Source of the DNA: Desulfovibrionales bacterium
GTDB taxonomy: Bacteria; Desulfobacterota; Desulfovibrionia; Desulfovibrionales; Desulfomicrobiaceae
Assembly (NCBI GenBank): GCA_012729655.1
Contig: JAAYCS010000155.1
Coordinates: 1-64,000 of the forward strand
Reading direction: 5' to 3'
DNA: 64,000 nucleotides
The notes below the pieces were generated by a model, which saw only the letters and a program-made list of their open reading frames with translations, made no database searches and was not told where the DNA came from. The number at the start of each line of letters is the position of its first letter. Within the stretch, counting starts at the first letter, position 1. Shown here piece by piece: positions 50,541 through 59,715 of the stretch. Position numbers and translations under genes: made by a program.

Positions 50541-50876
50541 CCCCCCGCAAAACGAAAAGCAAGACTTGAACCGGGCAGAGCAGGACCCTGTTTTACCCAT
50601 CCTCGCTTCCCCTCGGGACATTTTCTGACGCCCCGCAGGTGCCTGCACACGCCAGCCCCGATACCTTGAAGGTTGAATCCTGAATTGTCAGGGGCCGGCG
50701 AGCCCCTGCCGCAGCGCTTCCCAGTTTGGCCCTTTCGGGCCTCTGACTGCCATCTTTGACACGGCCGCTGAAATTACATGCAGAGCCACAAGAAAATTCC
50801 ATATTCAAAATCGCAGGATATCTGTCAAAATGTTATTTTTTGTTATTTTTGTGTTTTTTTATGTTAAATTTGTGAG
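50541..50876 (+). other. Intergenic region, 336 bp, with an AT-rich 3' end
   Basis: The first 220 bp are of normal composition with no gene; the last 110 bp turn sharply AT-rich and run into a truncated DeoR-family gene. The DeoR DNA-binding domain, which should be encoded here, is absent. The composition shift suggests a junction of once-separate sequences. Confidence 0.5.
50831..50850. repeat. Tandem 10-bp repeat TGTTATTTTT
   Basis: Two exact, abutting copies of TGTTATTTTT, followed by looser variants (GTGTTTTTTT, ATGTTAAATT). It lies immediately before the truncated DeoR gene; it may be a remnant of that regulator's promoter or operator region (inference). Confidence 0.6.
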
Positions 50877-51446
50877 GTGTCACGCCAGGAAGCCAAGCGA
50901 GCCATCGCCAGCAATGCCGCCGAACTGATCGAGGAAAACAGCTGCATCCTCCTCGACGCAGGGACCACAACACTCGAACTGGCCCTGCTGCTGCGGAACT
51001 TGCACCTGACCGTTATCACAACCGATCTGCAAATCGCCCTCGTCCTCTCCAAATTCCCCACAGTCACCGTGTACACCACCGGCGGTTGCGTGGACCGGCT
51101 GACCAGTTCCCATGTCGGTGATGCTGCCATTTCCTTCCTTTCCACTGTCCAGGCGGACAAGGCCTTCATCGGGACCAATGTCTGGGACTGCGGACACGGC
51201 GTGGCCACGACATCGTCCGTCAAACAGCATCTCAAACGCCGCATGATGGCCAGCGCCGGTCAGAGCATATTGCTCGCAGACTCGAGCAAATACGGATTGT
51301 GCAGTACATGGCGAGTCGCTGCACTGGCTGACTTCTCGTGTATTGTCACCGACACGGAACTTTCCCGTGAACATCAAGAAGAAGTTCGGGCCGCAGGCGG
51401 ACATTTGCGTCTGGCCAACGGCCTCAATGGCGGGTTTGAAATTTAA
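50877..51446 (+). pseudogene. DeoR-family regulator lacking its DNA-binding domain
   Basis: 189 residues matching the DeoR sugar-phosphate sensor domain: QEAKRAIASNAAELIEE, ILLDAGTTTLELALLL, VITTDLQIAL, TTGGCVDRLTSSHVGDAA, DKAFIGTNVWD and LADSSKYG. Full-length members are about 250-260 residues, with a helix-turn-helix in the first 60; that part is missing and the upstream DNA is non-coding. The GTG start has no good ribosome site. The frame itself is intact, so a ligand-binding remnant could still be made. Followed by two further gene fragments. Confidence 0.75.
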
Positions 51447-51465
51447 GGCGGAGGAACGACGAACA

Positions 51466-51615
51466 ATGTGCGATGTTGCGGTTATTGCCGACGACCTGAC
51501 CGGAGCCAACGCGGCGGGCTCCCTCCTTGCGGCCAAAGGCCTCAAGGTGCTGACCAGCCTCGGGCTAGATGGTTTCATATCCAGCCAATCCGGCGATTTT
51601 GACGCTGTCTGCTGA
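51466..51615 (+). pseudogene. N-terminal fragment of a four-carbon acid sugar kinase (DUF1537/OtnK)
   Basis: 49 residues: MCDVAVIADDLTGANAAGSLLAAKGLKVL is the start of the DUF1537 kinase family (IADDLTGA motif), whose members are about 400-450 residues. The match ends after GDFDAVC, where the frame is joined to unrelated transporter sequence and stops. The start is natural, with GGAGG upstream. It lies 19 bp after the DeoR remnant; such regulators and kinases occur together in sugar-acid catabolism. Confidence 0.75.
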
Positions 51616-51890
51616 CCCTGATCAACATCCTGCTGCCCATCGCCCAAACCATCGGGCTGGACCCTCTCCTCCTGGGCATCATCATGGTGGTCAACACGTC
51701 CATCGGCATGATCACACCGCCCATGGCCGTGAACCTGTTCGTCGCCCAAGGCATTGCGCGCGAATACGGGACCACCCTGGAAAGCATCAGCAAACGGATC
51801 ATTCCCTTCTTCCTGATGGAACTGGTGGTTCTCTTCCTGGTCAGCAATGTTCCGGGCATCTCTCTGGGCATATTGCAGCTCTTCCGCTGA
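51612..51890 (+). pseudogene. C-terminal fragment of a TRAP transporter large permease (DctM)
   Basis: The frame from 51612 reads LTLINILLPIAQTIGLDPLLLG and then NTSIGMITPPMAVNLFVAQGIA, the conserved end of the 430-residue TRAP DctM subunit, and finishes at a natural stop. An in-frame stop lies at 51600-51602, and sequence upstream of about 51609 belongs to the kinase fragment. The join at about 51609-51613 therefore marks a deletion that removed most of the kinase gene, most of dctM and whatever lay between. Confidence 0.8.
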
Positions 51891-51913
51891 TCTTTGCTGG
51901 CGGATCGAAATAC

Positions 51914-51949
51914 AAAGGCCTTCCGGCTGCTCCCGGAAGGCCTTTTTTT
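51914..51949 (+). terminator. Intrinsic terminator after the DctM remnant
   Basis: AAAGGCCTTCCGG pairs with CCGGAAGGCCTTT around a short loop and continues into a run of seven T residues, 23 bp after the dctM stop. It is the surviving end of the lost operon and also shields the convergent metY. Confidence 0.9.
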
Positions 51950-51970
51950 CTCTCGTCAGACAGTGCGATC

Positions 51971-53239
51971 TCATTCCAGGGCCTGATCCAAATCCGCCAG
52001 GATGTCATCGATATGCTCAATCCCTACGGACAAACGCACCAGGTCCGGGGTGATGCCCGCCTGGACCTGCTCTTTCTCTGACAGCTGAGAGTGCGTGGTG
52101 CTGGCCGGATGGATGGCCAGGGTCTTGGCGTCGCCGACATTGGCCAAGTGGGATACGAGGCGCAGACTGTTGATGAATCGGCGCCCGGAGGCAAGGCCTC
52201 CCTTGACTCCGAACACGACCATGCCGCCAAACCCGCGCATGAACATGGTCCTGGCCAGGGTGTGGGACGGGTCACCCGGCAGGCCGGGATAGCGCACCCA
52301 GGCCACCCGGGGATGCCCGGCCAGGAACTCGGCCACCTGCAGGGCGTTCTCGCTGTGCCGCTCCATGCGCAGGGCCAGGGTTTCGAGCCCCTGTAAAAAA
52401 ATCCAGCAGTTGTCCGGCGAGATGCAGGCCCCGAGGTTGCGCAGGGGCACCAGGCGCATGCGCAGAATGAAGGCCAGGGGATTCAGTTCGCCCAGGTCAT
52501 GGGCGTAGCGCAGGCCGTGGTAGGAAGCGTCGGGCTCGTTGTAGAGGGCGAACTTGGGGTCGGCCCAGTCGAACGAGCCGGCATCGACCACCGCCCCGCC
52601 GATGGCCGTGCCGTGGCCGCCGATCCACTTGGTCAGGGAATGGATGACGATGTCCGCCCCGTATTCCATGGGCCGGAAGAGGTAGGGCGTGGCGAAGGTG
52701 GCGTCCACCACCAGGGGCAGATGGTATTCGCGGGCCAGGGCCGCCAGGGTCTCGATGTTGGCCACGTCCAGGGCCGGGTTGCCGATGACCTCGGTATAGA
52801 TCAGCCTGGTGCGCTTGTTGATGGCCGCACGAACTGCCTCCGGGTCGTGGATGTCGACAAAGCGCGTGGTGATCCCGGCCTCGGACAGGATGGACGCGAA
52901 CATGGTGTGGGTGCCGCCATAGATGGTGGACGAGGAAACCAGTTCGTCCCCCTGGCGGCAGATATTGATGACCGTGTAATGGATGGCCGCCGTGCCCGAG
53001 GCCAAGGCCAGGGCGGCCTTGCCGCCTTCCAATGCGGCCAAGCGGGTTTCCAGGACCTCCTGGGTGGGGTTGCCGAGGCGGGTGTAGATGTGCCCAGGCT
53101 GACGCAGGGCGAAGAGGTCGGCCGCATGGTCCGTGTTCTTGAACAGATAGGCCGCCGTCCGGTGCACGGGCATGGCGCGGCCGCCGCTGGAGTCCGGAGC
53201 GTACCCCCAGTGCAGGGCCTTGGTTTCGAATCGGTGCAT
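51971..53239 (-). CDS. metY: O-acetylhomoserine sulfhydrylase (MetY)
   Basis: A 422-residue PLP enzyme of the Cys/Met metabolism family. It forms homocysteine from O-acetylhomoserine and sulfide, apt for a sulfide-producing cell. Motifs: FETKALHWGYAPD, YTRLGNPTQEVLE, ALASGTAAIHY, SSTIYGGTH, VVDATFATPYLFRP, the PLP-binding HSLTKWIGGHG and HPASTTHSQL. ATG 53239 has AGGAGG five bases upstream. It lies 39 bp after metW, so metX, metW and metY form one operon making methionine precursors. Confidence 0.94.
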   Translation of the reverse strand: MHRFETKALHWGYAPDSSGGRAMPVHRTAAYLFKNTDHAADLFALRQPGHIYTRLGNPTQEVLETRLAALEGGKAALALASGTAAIHYTVINICRQGDELVSSSTIYGGTHTMFASILSEAGITTRFVDIHDPEAVRAAINKRTRLIYTEVIGNPALDVANIETLAALAREYHLPLVVDATFATPYLFRPMEYGADIVIHSLTKWIGGHGTAIGGAVVDAGSFDWADPKFALYNEPDASYHGLRYAHDLGELNPLAFILRMRLVPLRNLGACISPDNCWIFLQGLETLALRMERHSENALQVAEFLAGHPRVAWVRYPGLPGDPSHTLARTMFMRGFGGMVVFGVKGGLASGRRFINSLRLVSHLANVGDAKTLAIHPASTTHSQLSEKEQVQAGITPDLVRLSVGIEHIDDILADLDQALE

Positions 53240-53278
53240 GAGTCCTCCTGACCGGCAAACCGGAAAGCAACAAGGCGT

Positions 53279-53911
53279 TTACACGCCGGTTATCATGAAG
53301 ATGCCGTACGACGCCAGAAGATTGGGCCAGAAGCGGACCGCCCGGGCCTTTCCTTCTCCCGACGGATTGACGGCCAGAGAACGCCGGATGGCAAAGGGCA
53401 CTGCCCGGGAATAGGCCCAGAAATCATCCAGGCTCAGGACCCGGATGTTGGGCGTGTTGTACCACTGGTAGGGGAGCTCCGGCGTGACCGGCACGTGGCC
53501 GGAAAAGGCCATCTGCAGCCTGATCTGCAGGCAGCAGAAATTGGGAAAGCTGACGATGCCCCACCTCCCCACTCTCAGCATCTGTTGGATGAGTATTGTG
53601 GGGTCGTAGGCCTGCTGCAAGGTCTGGCTGACCACCACATAGTCAAAGGCGTTGTCCGGAAAACCCGGCAATTCCGTGTTGATGTCCCCGTGAATCACGG
53701 ACAGGCCCTGGGCAATGCAGGATACGACCTCGTCCTCGTCATGCTCGATGCCCAGCCCCAGCACGCCCTTGGTGTCCCGCAGGTGGCGCAGGAGCAGTCC
53801 CCCGGCGCAACCGAGGTCCAGCACGCGGCTGCCCGGCTCGATCCACGAGGCCACGATGCGCAGGTCGAAACGCAGGTCCTTCGCGGATTCTGCGCGGTGT
53901 TCAGCAGCCAT
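53279..53911 (-). CDS. metW: Methionine biosynthesis protein MetW
   Basis: A 210-residue class I SAM-dependent methyltransferase-fold protein of the MetW family. Seen: DLRIVASWIEPGSRVLDLGCAGG (motif I), LGIEHDEDEVVSCIAQGLSVIHGDI, FDYVVVSQTLQQ (family motif) and the Pro-rich TPELPYQWYNTPNIRVLSLDDF. MetW works with MetX; its catalytic role is unsettled. Overlaps metX by 11 bp. Confidence 0.92.
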   Translation of the reverse strand: MAAEHRAESAKDLRFDLRIVASWIEPGSRVLDLGCAGGLLLRHLRDTKGVLGLGIEHDEDEVVSCIAQGLSVIHGDINTELPGFPDNAFDYVVVSQTLQQAYDPTILIQQMLRVGRWGIVSFPNFCCLQIRLQMAFSGHVPVTPELPYQWYNTPNIRVLSLDDFWAYSRAVPFAIRRSLAVNPSGEGKARAVRFWPNLLASYGIFMITGV

Positions 53912-55049
53912 GCAGCCCCCCCAGGAAGCCACGGATGACCGTCTCGAGCCGCGGATCAGGCAGCAGAAAGGCGTCATGCCCCCAGGCGGCGGTGATCTCG
54001 CAAAAGCTGACGTCCCGATCAAGTTCCTTCAGGACATTCACCATCTGCCGGGACTGATAGGTCGGATACAGCCAGTCCGAGGTGAAAGAGACAAGCAGAA
54101 ATCGGGCATTTGTCACGGCCAGGGCTTTTCGGGTCGGACTGTCGGCATTGCCCAGGTCCAGATCGAAATAATCTGCGGCCTTTGTGATATAGAGAAAGGC
54201 GTTGGCGTCGAAGCGCTCCACGAACTTCTTTCCCTGGTGGTGCAGATAACTTTCGACCTGAAATTCGGTTTCGAAACTGAAGGCGAACCCCCCTCCATGG
54301 CGCAGTTCTCGCCCGAACTTCAGATGCATGGACTCGTCCGAGAGATAGGTGATGTGCCCGATCATGCGGGCCACGGCCAGGCCCAGGTCCGGCCGCACTC
54401 CGTCATAGTAGTCGCCGTTCCTCCAATTGGGATCGCTCATGATGGACTGCCTGGCCACCTCGTTGAAGGCGATGGCCTGGGGGGAATGACGGCTTGTCGT
54501 GGCCAGGGCCAGGACTCCTTTCATCATGTTTGGATAGCTTGCGGCCCATTGCAGAACCTGCATCCCGCCCAGGGAGCCGCCGACCACGGCCAGCAGACAT
54601 TCGATGCCGAGATGCCGAAGCAGCTCGCGCTGGGCCCGGACCATGTCGGCGATGGTCACGATGGGAAAATCCAGGCCCCAGTACCGGCCGGTGGCGGGGT
54701 TGATGGAGGATGGTCCGCACGAACCCATGCAGCTGCCAATGACATTGGAACAGACCACGAAATAGCGGTCCGTATCGATGGGTTTGCCTGGTCCCACATA
54801 GTGATCCCACCATCCGGGCTTGTCATCGCCCTCATGGAACCCGGCCACATGGGCGTCGCCGGTCAGGGCGTGACAGACGAGAACCGCATTGGAACATTCG
54901 GAGTTCAATTGTCCATAGGTTTCATAGGCCAGGGATACGGGCCCCAAATCCACGCCACTGTCCAGAACCATGGTCCGCGGGGGATGGGCAAAGGTGAAAG
55001 ACTGGGTCCGGACCAGGCCAACGCTGGGGGAGGAGATCATCGCGTGCAT
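53901..55049 (-). CDS. metX: Homoserine O-acetyltransferase MetX
   Basis: A 382-residue alpha/beta hydrolase-fold enzyme acylating homoserine. Family N-terminus: VGLVRTQSFTF, LDSGVDLGPVSLAYETYG. Active-site motifs: CHALTGDAHVAG, nucleophile Ser in VVGGSLGGMQVLQWA, FTSDWLYPTYQSRQ (Asp) and ITAAWGHDAFLL (His). Whether acetyl or succinyl CoA is used cannot be proven from sequence. ATG 55049 is used; a TTG 13 codons upstream keeps the frame open but has poor ribosome-site spacing. First gene of metX-metW-metY. Confidence 0.92.
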   Translation of the reverse strand: MHAMISSPSVGLVRTQSFTFAHPPRTMVLDSGVDLGPVSLAYETYGQLNSECSNAVLVCHALTGDAHVAGFHEGDDKPGWWDHYVGPGKPIDTDRYFVVCSNVIGSCMGSCGPSSINPATGRYWGLDFPIVTIADMVRAQRELLRHLGIECLLAVVGGSLGGMQVLQWAASYPNMMKGVLALATTSRHSPQAIAFNEVARQSIMSDPNWRNGDYYDGVRPDLGLAVARMIGHITYLSDESMHLKFGRELRHGGGFAFSFETEFQVESYLHHQGKKFVERFDANAFLYITKAADYFDLDLGNADSPTRKALAVTNARFLLVSFTSDWLYPTYQSRQMVNVLKELDRDVSFCEITAAWGHDAFLLPDPRLETVIRGFLGGLHGC

Positions 55050-55194
55050 GTTCTCAGTTGAACTGCCCAATGCGACAGAGGAAGGCAATACCTTTGACCG
55101 GAATCAGGACCGACCCTCACAAGGATCTTCAGGCAAGAGGATTCGACATCAAAGGGCTTCATGGAGGGGGAAGGGGCATACATGCTGGACAGGG

Positions 55195-55725
55195 TCAGGT
55201 CCCCGCGTCCAGGATCCTTCGCACGCGCAGCAGGCGGGGGGCCCAGTAACTGTCGAAATCGGACAGGATCACCCCGGCGCTGGCCGAGGCGTGCAGGAAT
55301 TGCCGTCCTGTAACAAGCACCCCGACGTGGTCACTCCCCTTGTCCAGAAAATAGAGCAGATCGCCGGGCCGCATCTCCCCGGCATCAACCCCGCGTCCCA
55401 GCCTGCTTTGCTCAATGGAAGTCCGGGGCAGATTCAACTGGAACGCATCGCGGAAAACGGCCTGCATCAGGCCGGAGCAATCCACACCCTTGCGGTCCGA
55501 ACCGCCAAGACGATGTGGCACCCCTTTCCAGACCTGGTATTGGGCCAGCAGCATTTCAGACACCGAAGGCGACGCCTTGTCCTGCCGCGGAGGGGGAGCG
55601 GTCGGGACCGACTGGATCACTGTCTTGGTTCCACAGCCGAAACCCAGCATCAGCAAACCCAGAAAAATCCCCATCCTGGCCCAAAGCCGGATTGGGGAAC
55701 CGTGAAGCAGCGCAAGATCGGGCAT
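55195..55725 (-). CDS. NlpC/P60 peptidoglycan hydrolase lipoprotein
   Basis: A 176-residue lipoprotein: signal segment ending in LGFGC lipobox, Pro-rich linker, then an NlpC/P60 cysteine peptidase domain with catalytic Cys in GVDCSGLMQ, His in DHVGVLV and a third-site His in FLHASA. Such enzymes cut cell-wall stem peptides. ATG 55725 is chosen for its GGAG five bases upstream. The domain closely resembles that of the gene just upstream, pointing to tandem duplication. Confidence 0.88.
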   Translation of the reverse strand: MPDLALLHGSPIRLWARMGIFLGLLMLGFGCGTKTVIQSVPTAPPPRQDKASPSVSEMLLAQYQVWKGVPHRLGGSDRKGVDCSGLMQAVFRDAFQLNLPRTSIEQSRLGRGVDAGEMRPGDLLYFLDKGSDHVGVLVTGRQFLHASASAGVILSDFDSYWAPRLLRVRRILDAGT

Positions 55726-55786
55726 ACCCACTCCAAACCGTGTGCCGCGCATTCACAAAGCCAGCTCGTTCATCACAAAGGCTTAT

Positions 55787-56488
55787 TCAAGGCAGGACCC
55801 GCCGGACACGGAGCAATCGCTTCTGCCAATACCCGTCGAGCTTGGAGACGATGACTCCTTTCTTGCTGGAAGCATGGAGAAACTGGCCGTCATTGACGAC
55901 CACGCCGACATGATCCCTGCCCCGATCCACGAAATAGACCAGATCTCCAGGCCTGATTTGGCCACGGGGCACAGCCTCTCCCATCCTGCTCTGTTCCTCT
56001 GATGTGCGTGGGAGCTCGATCTGGAAAGCGTCCCGGAATATGGCCCGGACCAAGCCAGAGCAATCGACACCACTGAAGTCCTCGCCGCCAGAGCGATAGC
56101 GTACCCCCCTCCAGTCGTCATATTGAGCCAGGACGATGTCGCTGATGGAAGGAACGTCTTCCACTTCTTCGAAGGAAAAAGCAGAGTCATCAAAATCAGA
56201 TGATCCGGAAGCGGGTTCACCTTCCCTCTGGGAAACCAGCGCTCCCATGTCTGCCTGGGGGGGCATGAATGAATAGTTGACTTTTGGGTGCGTGTCCGGC
56301 CGGGAAAGGAAGCACTGGGCGGCCGGCACAGACGAATTTTGAGCGTCATGAGAAAAGACTGGAGTACGCGAGGAAACAACCTTGGTGGAGCAGCTGCTGC
56401 CGGCCAGAACGAGACAGGCCAACAGGACAAACTCACCCACCAGAACCATTCCGGCACACGGACCTTGTCCGCCTTGTCGAAAAATCAT
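55787..56488 (-). CDS. NlpC/P60 peptidoglycan hydrolase lipoprotein (paralogue)
   Basis: A 233-residue lipoprotein: lipobox LAGSSC, a 75-residue Ser/Asp/Glu-rich linker longer than in its neighbour, then the NlpC/P60 domain with GVDCSGLVR (Cys), DHVGVVV (His) and FLHASS. Shared blocks with the downstream paralogue (LAQY, VDCSGL, FRDAFQ, LPRTS.EQSR, RPGDL.YF, LLRVRR) show recent common origin. ATG 56488 is favoured over 56506 because CGGAG stands seven bases upstream. Gap of 61 bp to the paralogue. Confidence 0.88.
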   Translation of the reverse strand: MIFRQGGQGPCAGMVLVGEFVLLACLVLAGSSCSTKVVSSRTPVFSHDAQNSSVPAAQCFLSRPDTHPKVNYSFMPPQADMGALVSQREGEPASGSSDFDDSAFSFEEVEDVPSISDIVLAQYDDWRGVRYRSGGEDFSGVDCSGLVRAIFRDAFQIELPRTSEEQSRMGEAVPRGQIRPGDLVYFVDRGRDHVGVVVNDGQFLHASSKKGVIVSKLDGYWQKRLLRVRRVLP

Positions 56489-56650
56489 ACCACAACTCCG
56501 TTTCATGTTTCAGAAGGCCTATACACAACGAACCACCGAAAGTCAAAAACGGCGACCCGGGCCGTCCATGCGAATGGAGAACCCCGGGGGCCGCGCCCGC
56601 CAGCGCAAAACTGAGAAAACGAAGCAGTTCCCGCTGTCCTGGACAGAGGA

Positions 56651-57775
56651 TTACTTCACGTAATCCATGCTGTTCTGTCCCAGGAGGCAGAAGACCTCGT
56701 AGGAAATGGTCCCCCACCAGGACGCCAATTCGTCAGCTGAAATGGCCCGAGGACCCTCGCCCCCCAGCACGTACACCTCGTCACCGATCTCGGCTTCGGG
56801 CACGCAGCCCACATCCACGGCCGTTAGTTGCATGCAGACCCTTCCCAGCACAGGCACCCGTTGACCTCGCAGGAGCATCTGCCCCTTGCCGGACAATGTC
56901 CGGGAATAGTTGTCCGCATAGCCGATGGCCACAATGCCGACACGCATTGGCCTGTCGGCCACGAAGGTCCTGCCGTAACTCACGGATTCCCCGGCGCGGA
57001 TGGTCCGGATTTGCAGCAGGCGGGACGAAACGCTCATGGTGGACCGAAGGCCAGCTGACTTGTCAGCCCAGACCGTGCCGAAAAAGGGATTCCCTCCGTA
57101 CAGTGCGATGCCTGGCCGTTGCAGGTCGTGGTGCAACCCTGGATGAGCGAAGATGGCCCCGGAATTGGCCAGGCTTCCGCGCACGTCCAGGCCGCGACTG
57201 TGCAAGACCCGGAGGATGCCGGCAAACCGCTGGCCCTGTTCGGAGACATATTCGGCCTGTTCCGGGTCGTCGGCCGTGGCCAAATGCGAACAGGCCATGA
57301 CCGCCCGGACATGCTCCAGGCCATCCAGGACGTCGGCCACCCCGTTGGCCTCCTCGGCAGCAAAACCCAGCCTGGACATGCCCGTGTCAAACTTCAGGGC
57401 CACGCGCACCGGTGCACCGGTCCGCCTTCCCTCCTCCTCCAGGCGCACCAGCTGCTCCACCCGACCGACGAAAGGGATCAGCCCATGGGTGCACACGGCC
57501 GTGTAATCCGCCTGGTCCAAGGGTCCCAACAGAGAGATCACCTCGGCCGCGGGCGTGACTTCTTTTAAAACAACCGACTCTTCCACTGTACCCGCAGCCA
57601 TGCACCGCGCTCCGGCAGCGAAGAAGGCCCGCGCCACCTCGGCCAAACCGTGACCATAGGCATCGGACTTGACCACCGGGGCCGGATTCGCTGCCACGGC
57701 CCGGATCAGGGTGTAATTATGCACCAAGGCCCTGATATTAACGCGGGCCAGGACGTACGTATTCCAGATGTCCAT
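56651..57775 (-). CDS. alr: Alanine racemase
   Basis: A 374-residue PLP enzyme making D-alanine for peptidoglycan. The PLP lysine lies in PVVKSDAYGHGL (usual VVKADAYGHG). Later are LKFDTGMSRLGF, SHLATADDPE, NSGAIFAHP, RPGIALYGGNPF, the catalytic-Tyr loop AIGYADNYSR, GRVCMQLTAVDVG and ISYEVFCLLG. ATG 57775 has TTGGAG six bases upstream; the frame extends further but without family similarity. It begins 29 bp after the htrA stop, in the same envelope-related run of genes. Confidence 0.94.
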   Translation of the reverse strand: MDIWNTYVLARVNIRALVHNYTLIRAVAANPAPVVKSDAYGHGLAEVARAFFAAGARCMAAGTVEESVVLKEVTPAAEVISLLGPLDQADYTAVCTHGLIPFVGRVEQLVRLEEEGRRTGAPVRVALKFDTGMSRLGFAAEEANGVADVLDGLEHVRAVMACSHLATADDPEQAEYVSEQGQRFAGILRVLHSRGLDVRGSLANSGAIFAHPGLHHDLQRPGIALYGGNPFFGTVWADKSAGLRSTMSVSSRLLQIRTIRAGESVSYGRTFVADRPMRVGIVAIGYADNYSRTLSGKGQMLLRGQRVPVLGRVCMQLTAVDVGCVPEAEIGDEVYVLGGEGPRAISADELASWWGTISYEVFCLLGQNSMDYVK

Positions 57776-57804
57776 GCGTTGCTCCAAAGGAATGGTGGGA
57801 ATGT

Positions 57805-59142
57805 TCAGACCCGCAGACGGACGTAGTAGCCCTGGCCGTCCCTGGCCACCAGGAGCAGCACGGTGTTGGCCATGCGGTACCGCTTGAAGGCCAGGGCAAA
57901 ATCGTCCACAGACCTCTGCACATCTCCGGCAATGTTGAGGAGGATGTCCCCTTTTTGCAATCCCAGCTTCTGGGCCGGGCTGCCCTGACGCACCTGTATG
58001 ATTTCCAGATTCGATCCACGCGGTGCAACCGTCAGGCCCCACCGCTTCTCGGCCATGGCGAGGGCTTTTTCATCGGTGAAGGGCTGCACAGATACGTTTA
58101 CGGTGCGCAGGCCATTGGACCCGAGAAGTTCCAACTGCAGAGCCTGACTGATGGTAAAATTGCGCAATACCCGCAGATAATGGTCACGGTCCTCAATGCG
58201 CACTCCATTCACTGCCCTGACCACCTCGCCGGTATTGACGCCCGCGTCGCGCACGGATTTCTCGTGAATGTCCGCAATCAGCATGCCGCGTGCTTGATCA
58301 AGCCCCAGGAAATGGGCGATGCGCTCGTCCACGTCCTGCCCTTCCAGTCCGAGCCATACAGCCTGCACCCGCCCATGGCTGACCAGTTCATCCACCACCA
58401 GCTTGGCTTTGTTGATGGGAATGGCGAAACCGATGCCTTCGGCTTCGGCATAAATGGCGGTGTTGATCCCGACGAGTTCACCGGCCAGGTTCATGAGTGG
58501 CCCACCACTGTTGCCCGGATTGATGGCTGCATCGGTTTGGATGAAATCCGTAAAAGTGCCCTGTTTGGTCTCAATGGTGCGCCCCAGGGCTGAAACCACC
58601 CCCGTGGTCACTGTATTGCCGAATCCGTAAGGATTGCCGATGGCAATGACCGTTTCACCGATCATGATATCCGCGGAATCTCCCATGACCGCCTGCGGGA
58701 GGTCACGGGCGTCTGCCAGATGCAGGATGGCCAAATCGAAATCAGGGTCCGATCCGATCAGCCTGCCGTCGAATTCCCGCCCGTCCATCAGCCGCACCCG
58801 GATGGACGACGCCCCTTCAATGACATGGGCGTTGGTCAGAACCAGATTCTTGCGTCCATCGATGACCACGCCCGATCCCAGGCTGCGCTGCTCGAAGCGC
58901 CGGGTGAAATCCTGGGATCCGAAAAAATGCCGGAACACGTCATCCCTCCCGAAAAGCGACCCAAAGGGATTCACTTCCCGCTCGACCATGCGCGCCGAGT
59001 GGATGTTGACCACGGCCGGTGAGACCGTCTGGACGGTGCGCACGACTGGGGTCATGCGTGCCTCTCGGCTTCCGGCAAAAGAAAAATGGGCGCTCCCAAG
59101 CGCCCAAAAGATTATCGTCACAAGCATTACAACTCTGTTCAC
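57805..59142 (-). CDS. htrA: HtrA/DegP-type periplasmic serine protease
   Basis: A 445-residue protease: signal peptide 1-23 (MLVTIIFWALGSAHFSFAG), trypsin-like domain with catalytic triad His in LTNAHVIEGA, Asp in SDPDFDLAILHL and Ser in NPGNSGGPLMN, then two PDZ domains (about 255-340 and 360-440; QGSPAQKLGLQKGDILLNIAGD). It degrades or chaperones misfolded envelope proteins. GTG 59142 is used; an ATG five codons in is possible. The sHsp gene lies 46 bp upstream. Confidence 0.93.
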   Translation of the reverse strand: MNRVVMLVTIIFWALGSAHFSFAGSREARMTPVVRTVQTVSPAVVNIHSARMVEREVNPFGSLFGRDDVFRHFFGSQDFTRRFEQRSLGSGVVIDGRKNLVLTNAHVIEGASSIRVRLMDGREFDGRLIGSDPDFDLAILHLADARDLPQAVMGDSADIMIGETVIAIGNPYGFGNTVTTGVVSALGRTIETKQGTFTDFIQTDAAINPGNSGGPLMNLAGELVGINTAIYAEAEGIGFAIPINKAKLVVDELVSHGRVQAVWLGLEGQDVDERIAHFLGLDQARGMLIADIHEKSVRDAGVNTGEVVRAVNGVRIEDRDHYLRVLRNFTISQALQLELLGSNGLRTVNVSVQPFTDEKALAMAEKRWGLTVAPRGSNLEIIQVRQGSPAQKLGLQKGDILLNIAGDVQRSVDDFALAFKRYRMANTVLLLVARDGQGYYVRLRV

Positions 59143-59188
59143 GCCACTCTTTCCTCCACCCTTCTGTGCACCTCAACATCGACTCTCT

Positions 59189-59647
59189 TCAATCTTGCAG
59201 GGAGATATTGATCTGCCTGTTCCGGGGCCCTTGGGGCCGTTTGGGGACCATCACACTCAGCAGGCCAGACTTCATGCTCGCCTCGACTGCCGAGGGGTCG
59301 ATGTCCAGGGGCAGGGAAAAACGCCGGGCAAAGCTGCCATAGGAGCGCTCCAGAACGTGAAACGCGGCCCCGGTAATATTCCCGTGCAGTTTGCGTTCGC
59401 CGTACAGGGTCAGCTCGTTGCCATGTACCTCCAGGGTGACGTCCTCGCGCTCCAGCCCCGGCAGCTCCACGAGGATCAAGTATCCTTCGGCCAGCTCGAG
59501 CACATCGGCCACCGGGCGGAACTGGGCCAACCTTCTGGCACCTTGGGGAAAGGGGGCAACGCAGGTCGTATCCTCAACCAGACGTTTCATGTCTTCCTTC
59601 ATGCATTCCAATTCCAGCCACGGGTCCCACGGAAAAAGCTTTGCCAT
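59189..59647 (-). CDS. Small heat-shock protein (Hsp20 family)
   Basis: A 152-residue alpha-crystallin-type chaperone. The core domain runs from about residue 45 (FRPVADVLELAEGYLILVELPG) through VTLEVHGNELTLYGER and YGSFARRFSLP to the closing MKSGLLSVMVPKRP motif (A-x-x-x-n-GvL). The C-terminal INISL is the I-x-I/V-type oligomer motif. It holds unfolding proteins for refolding. Next to htrA, another stress gene. No sigma32-type promoter or CIRCE repeat was noticed upstream. Confidence 0.93.
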   Translation of the reverse strand: MAKLFPWDPWLELECMKEDMKRLVEDTTCVAPFPQGARRLAQFRPVADVLELAEGYLILVELPGLEREDVTLEVHGNELTLYGERKLHGNITGAAFHVLERSYGSFARRFSLPLDIDPSAVEASMKSGLLSVMVPKRPQGPRNRQINISLQD

Positions 59648-59715
59648 ACCCCACCATCGAAAATGCGGTCATCACCGGCTTGTCAATTCGTGATCCGGCC
59701 CGCCTGACCGGCCCT

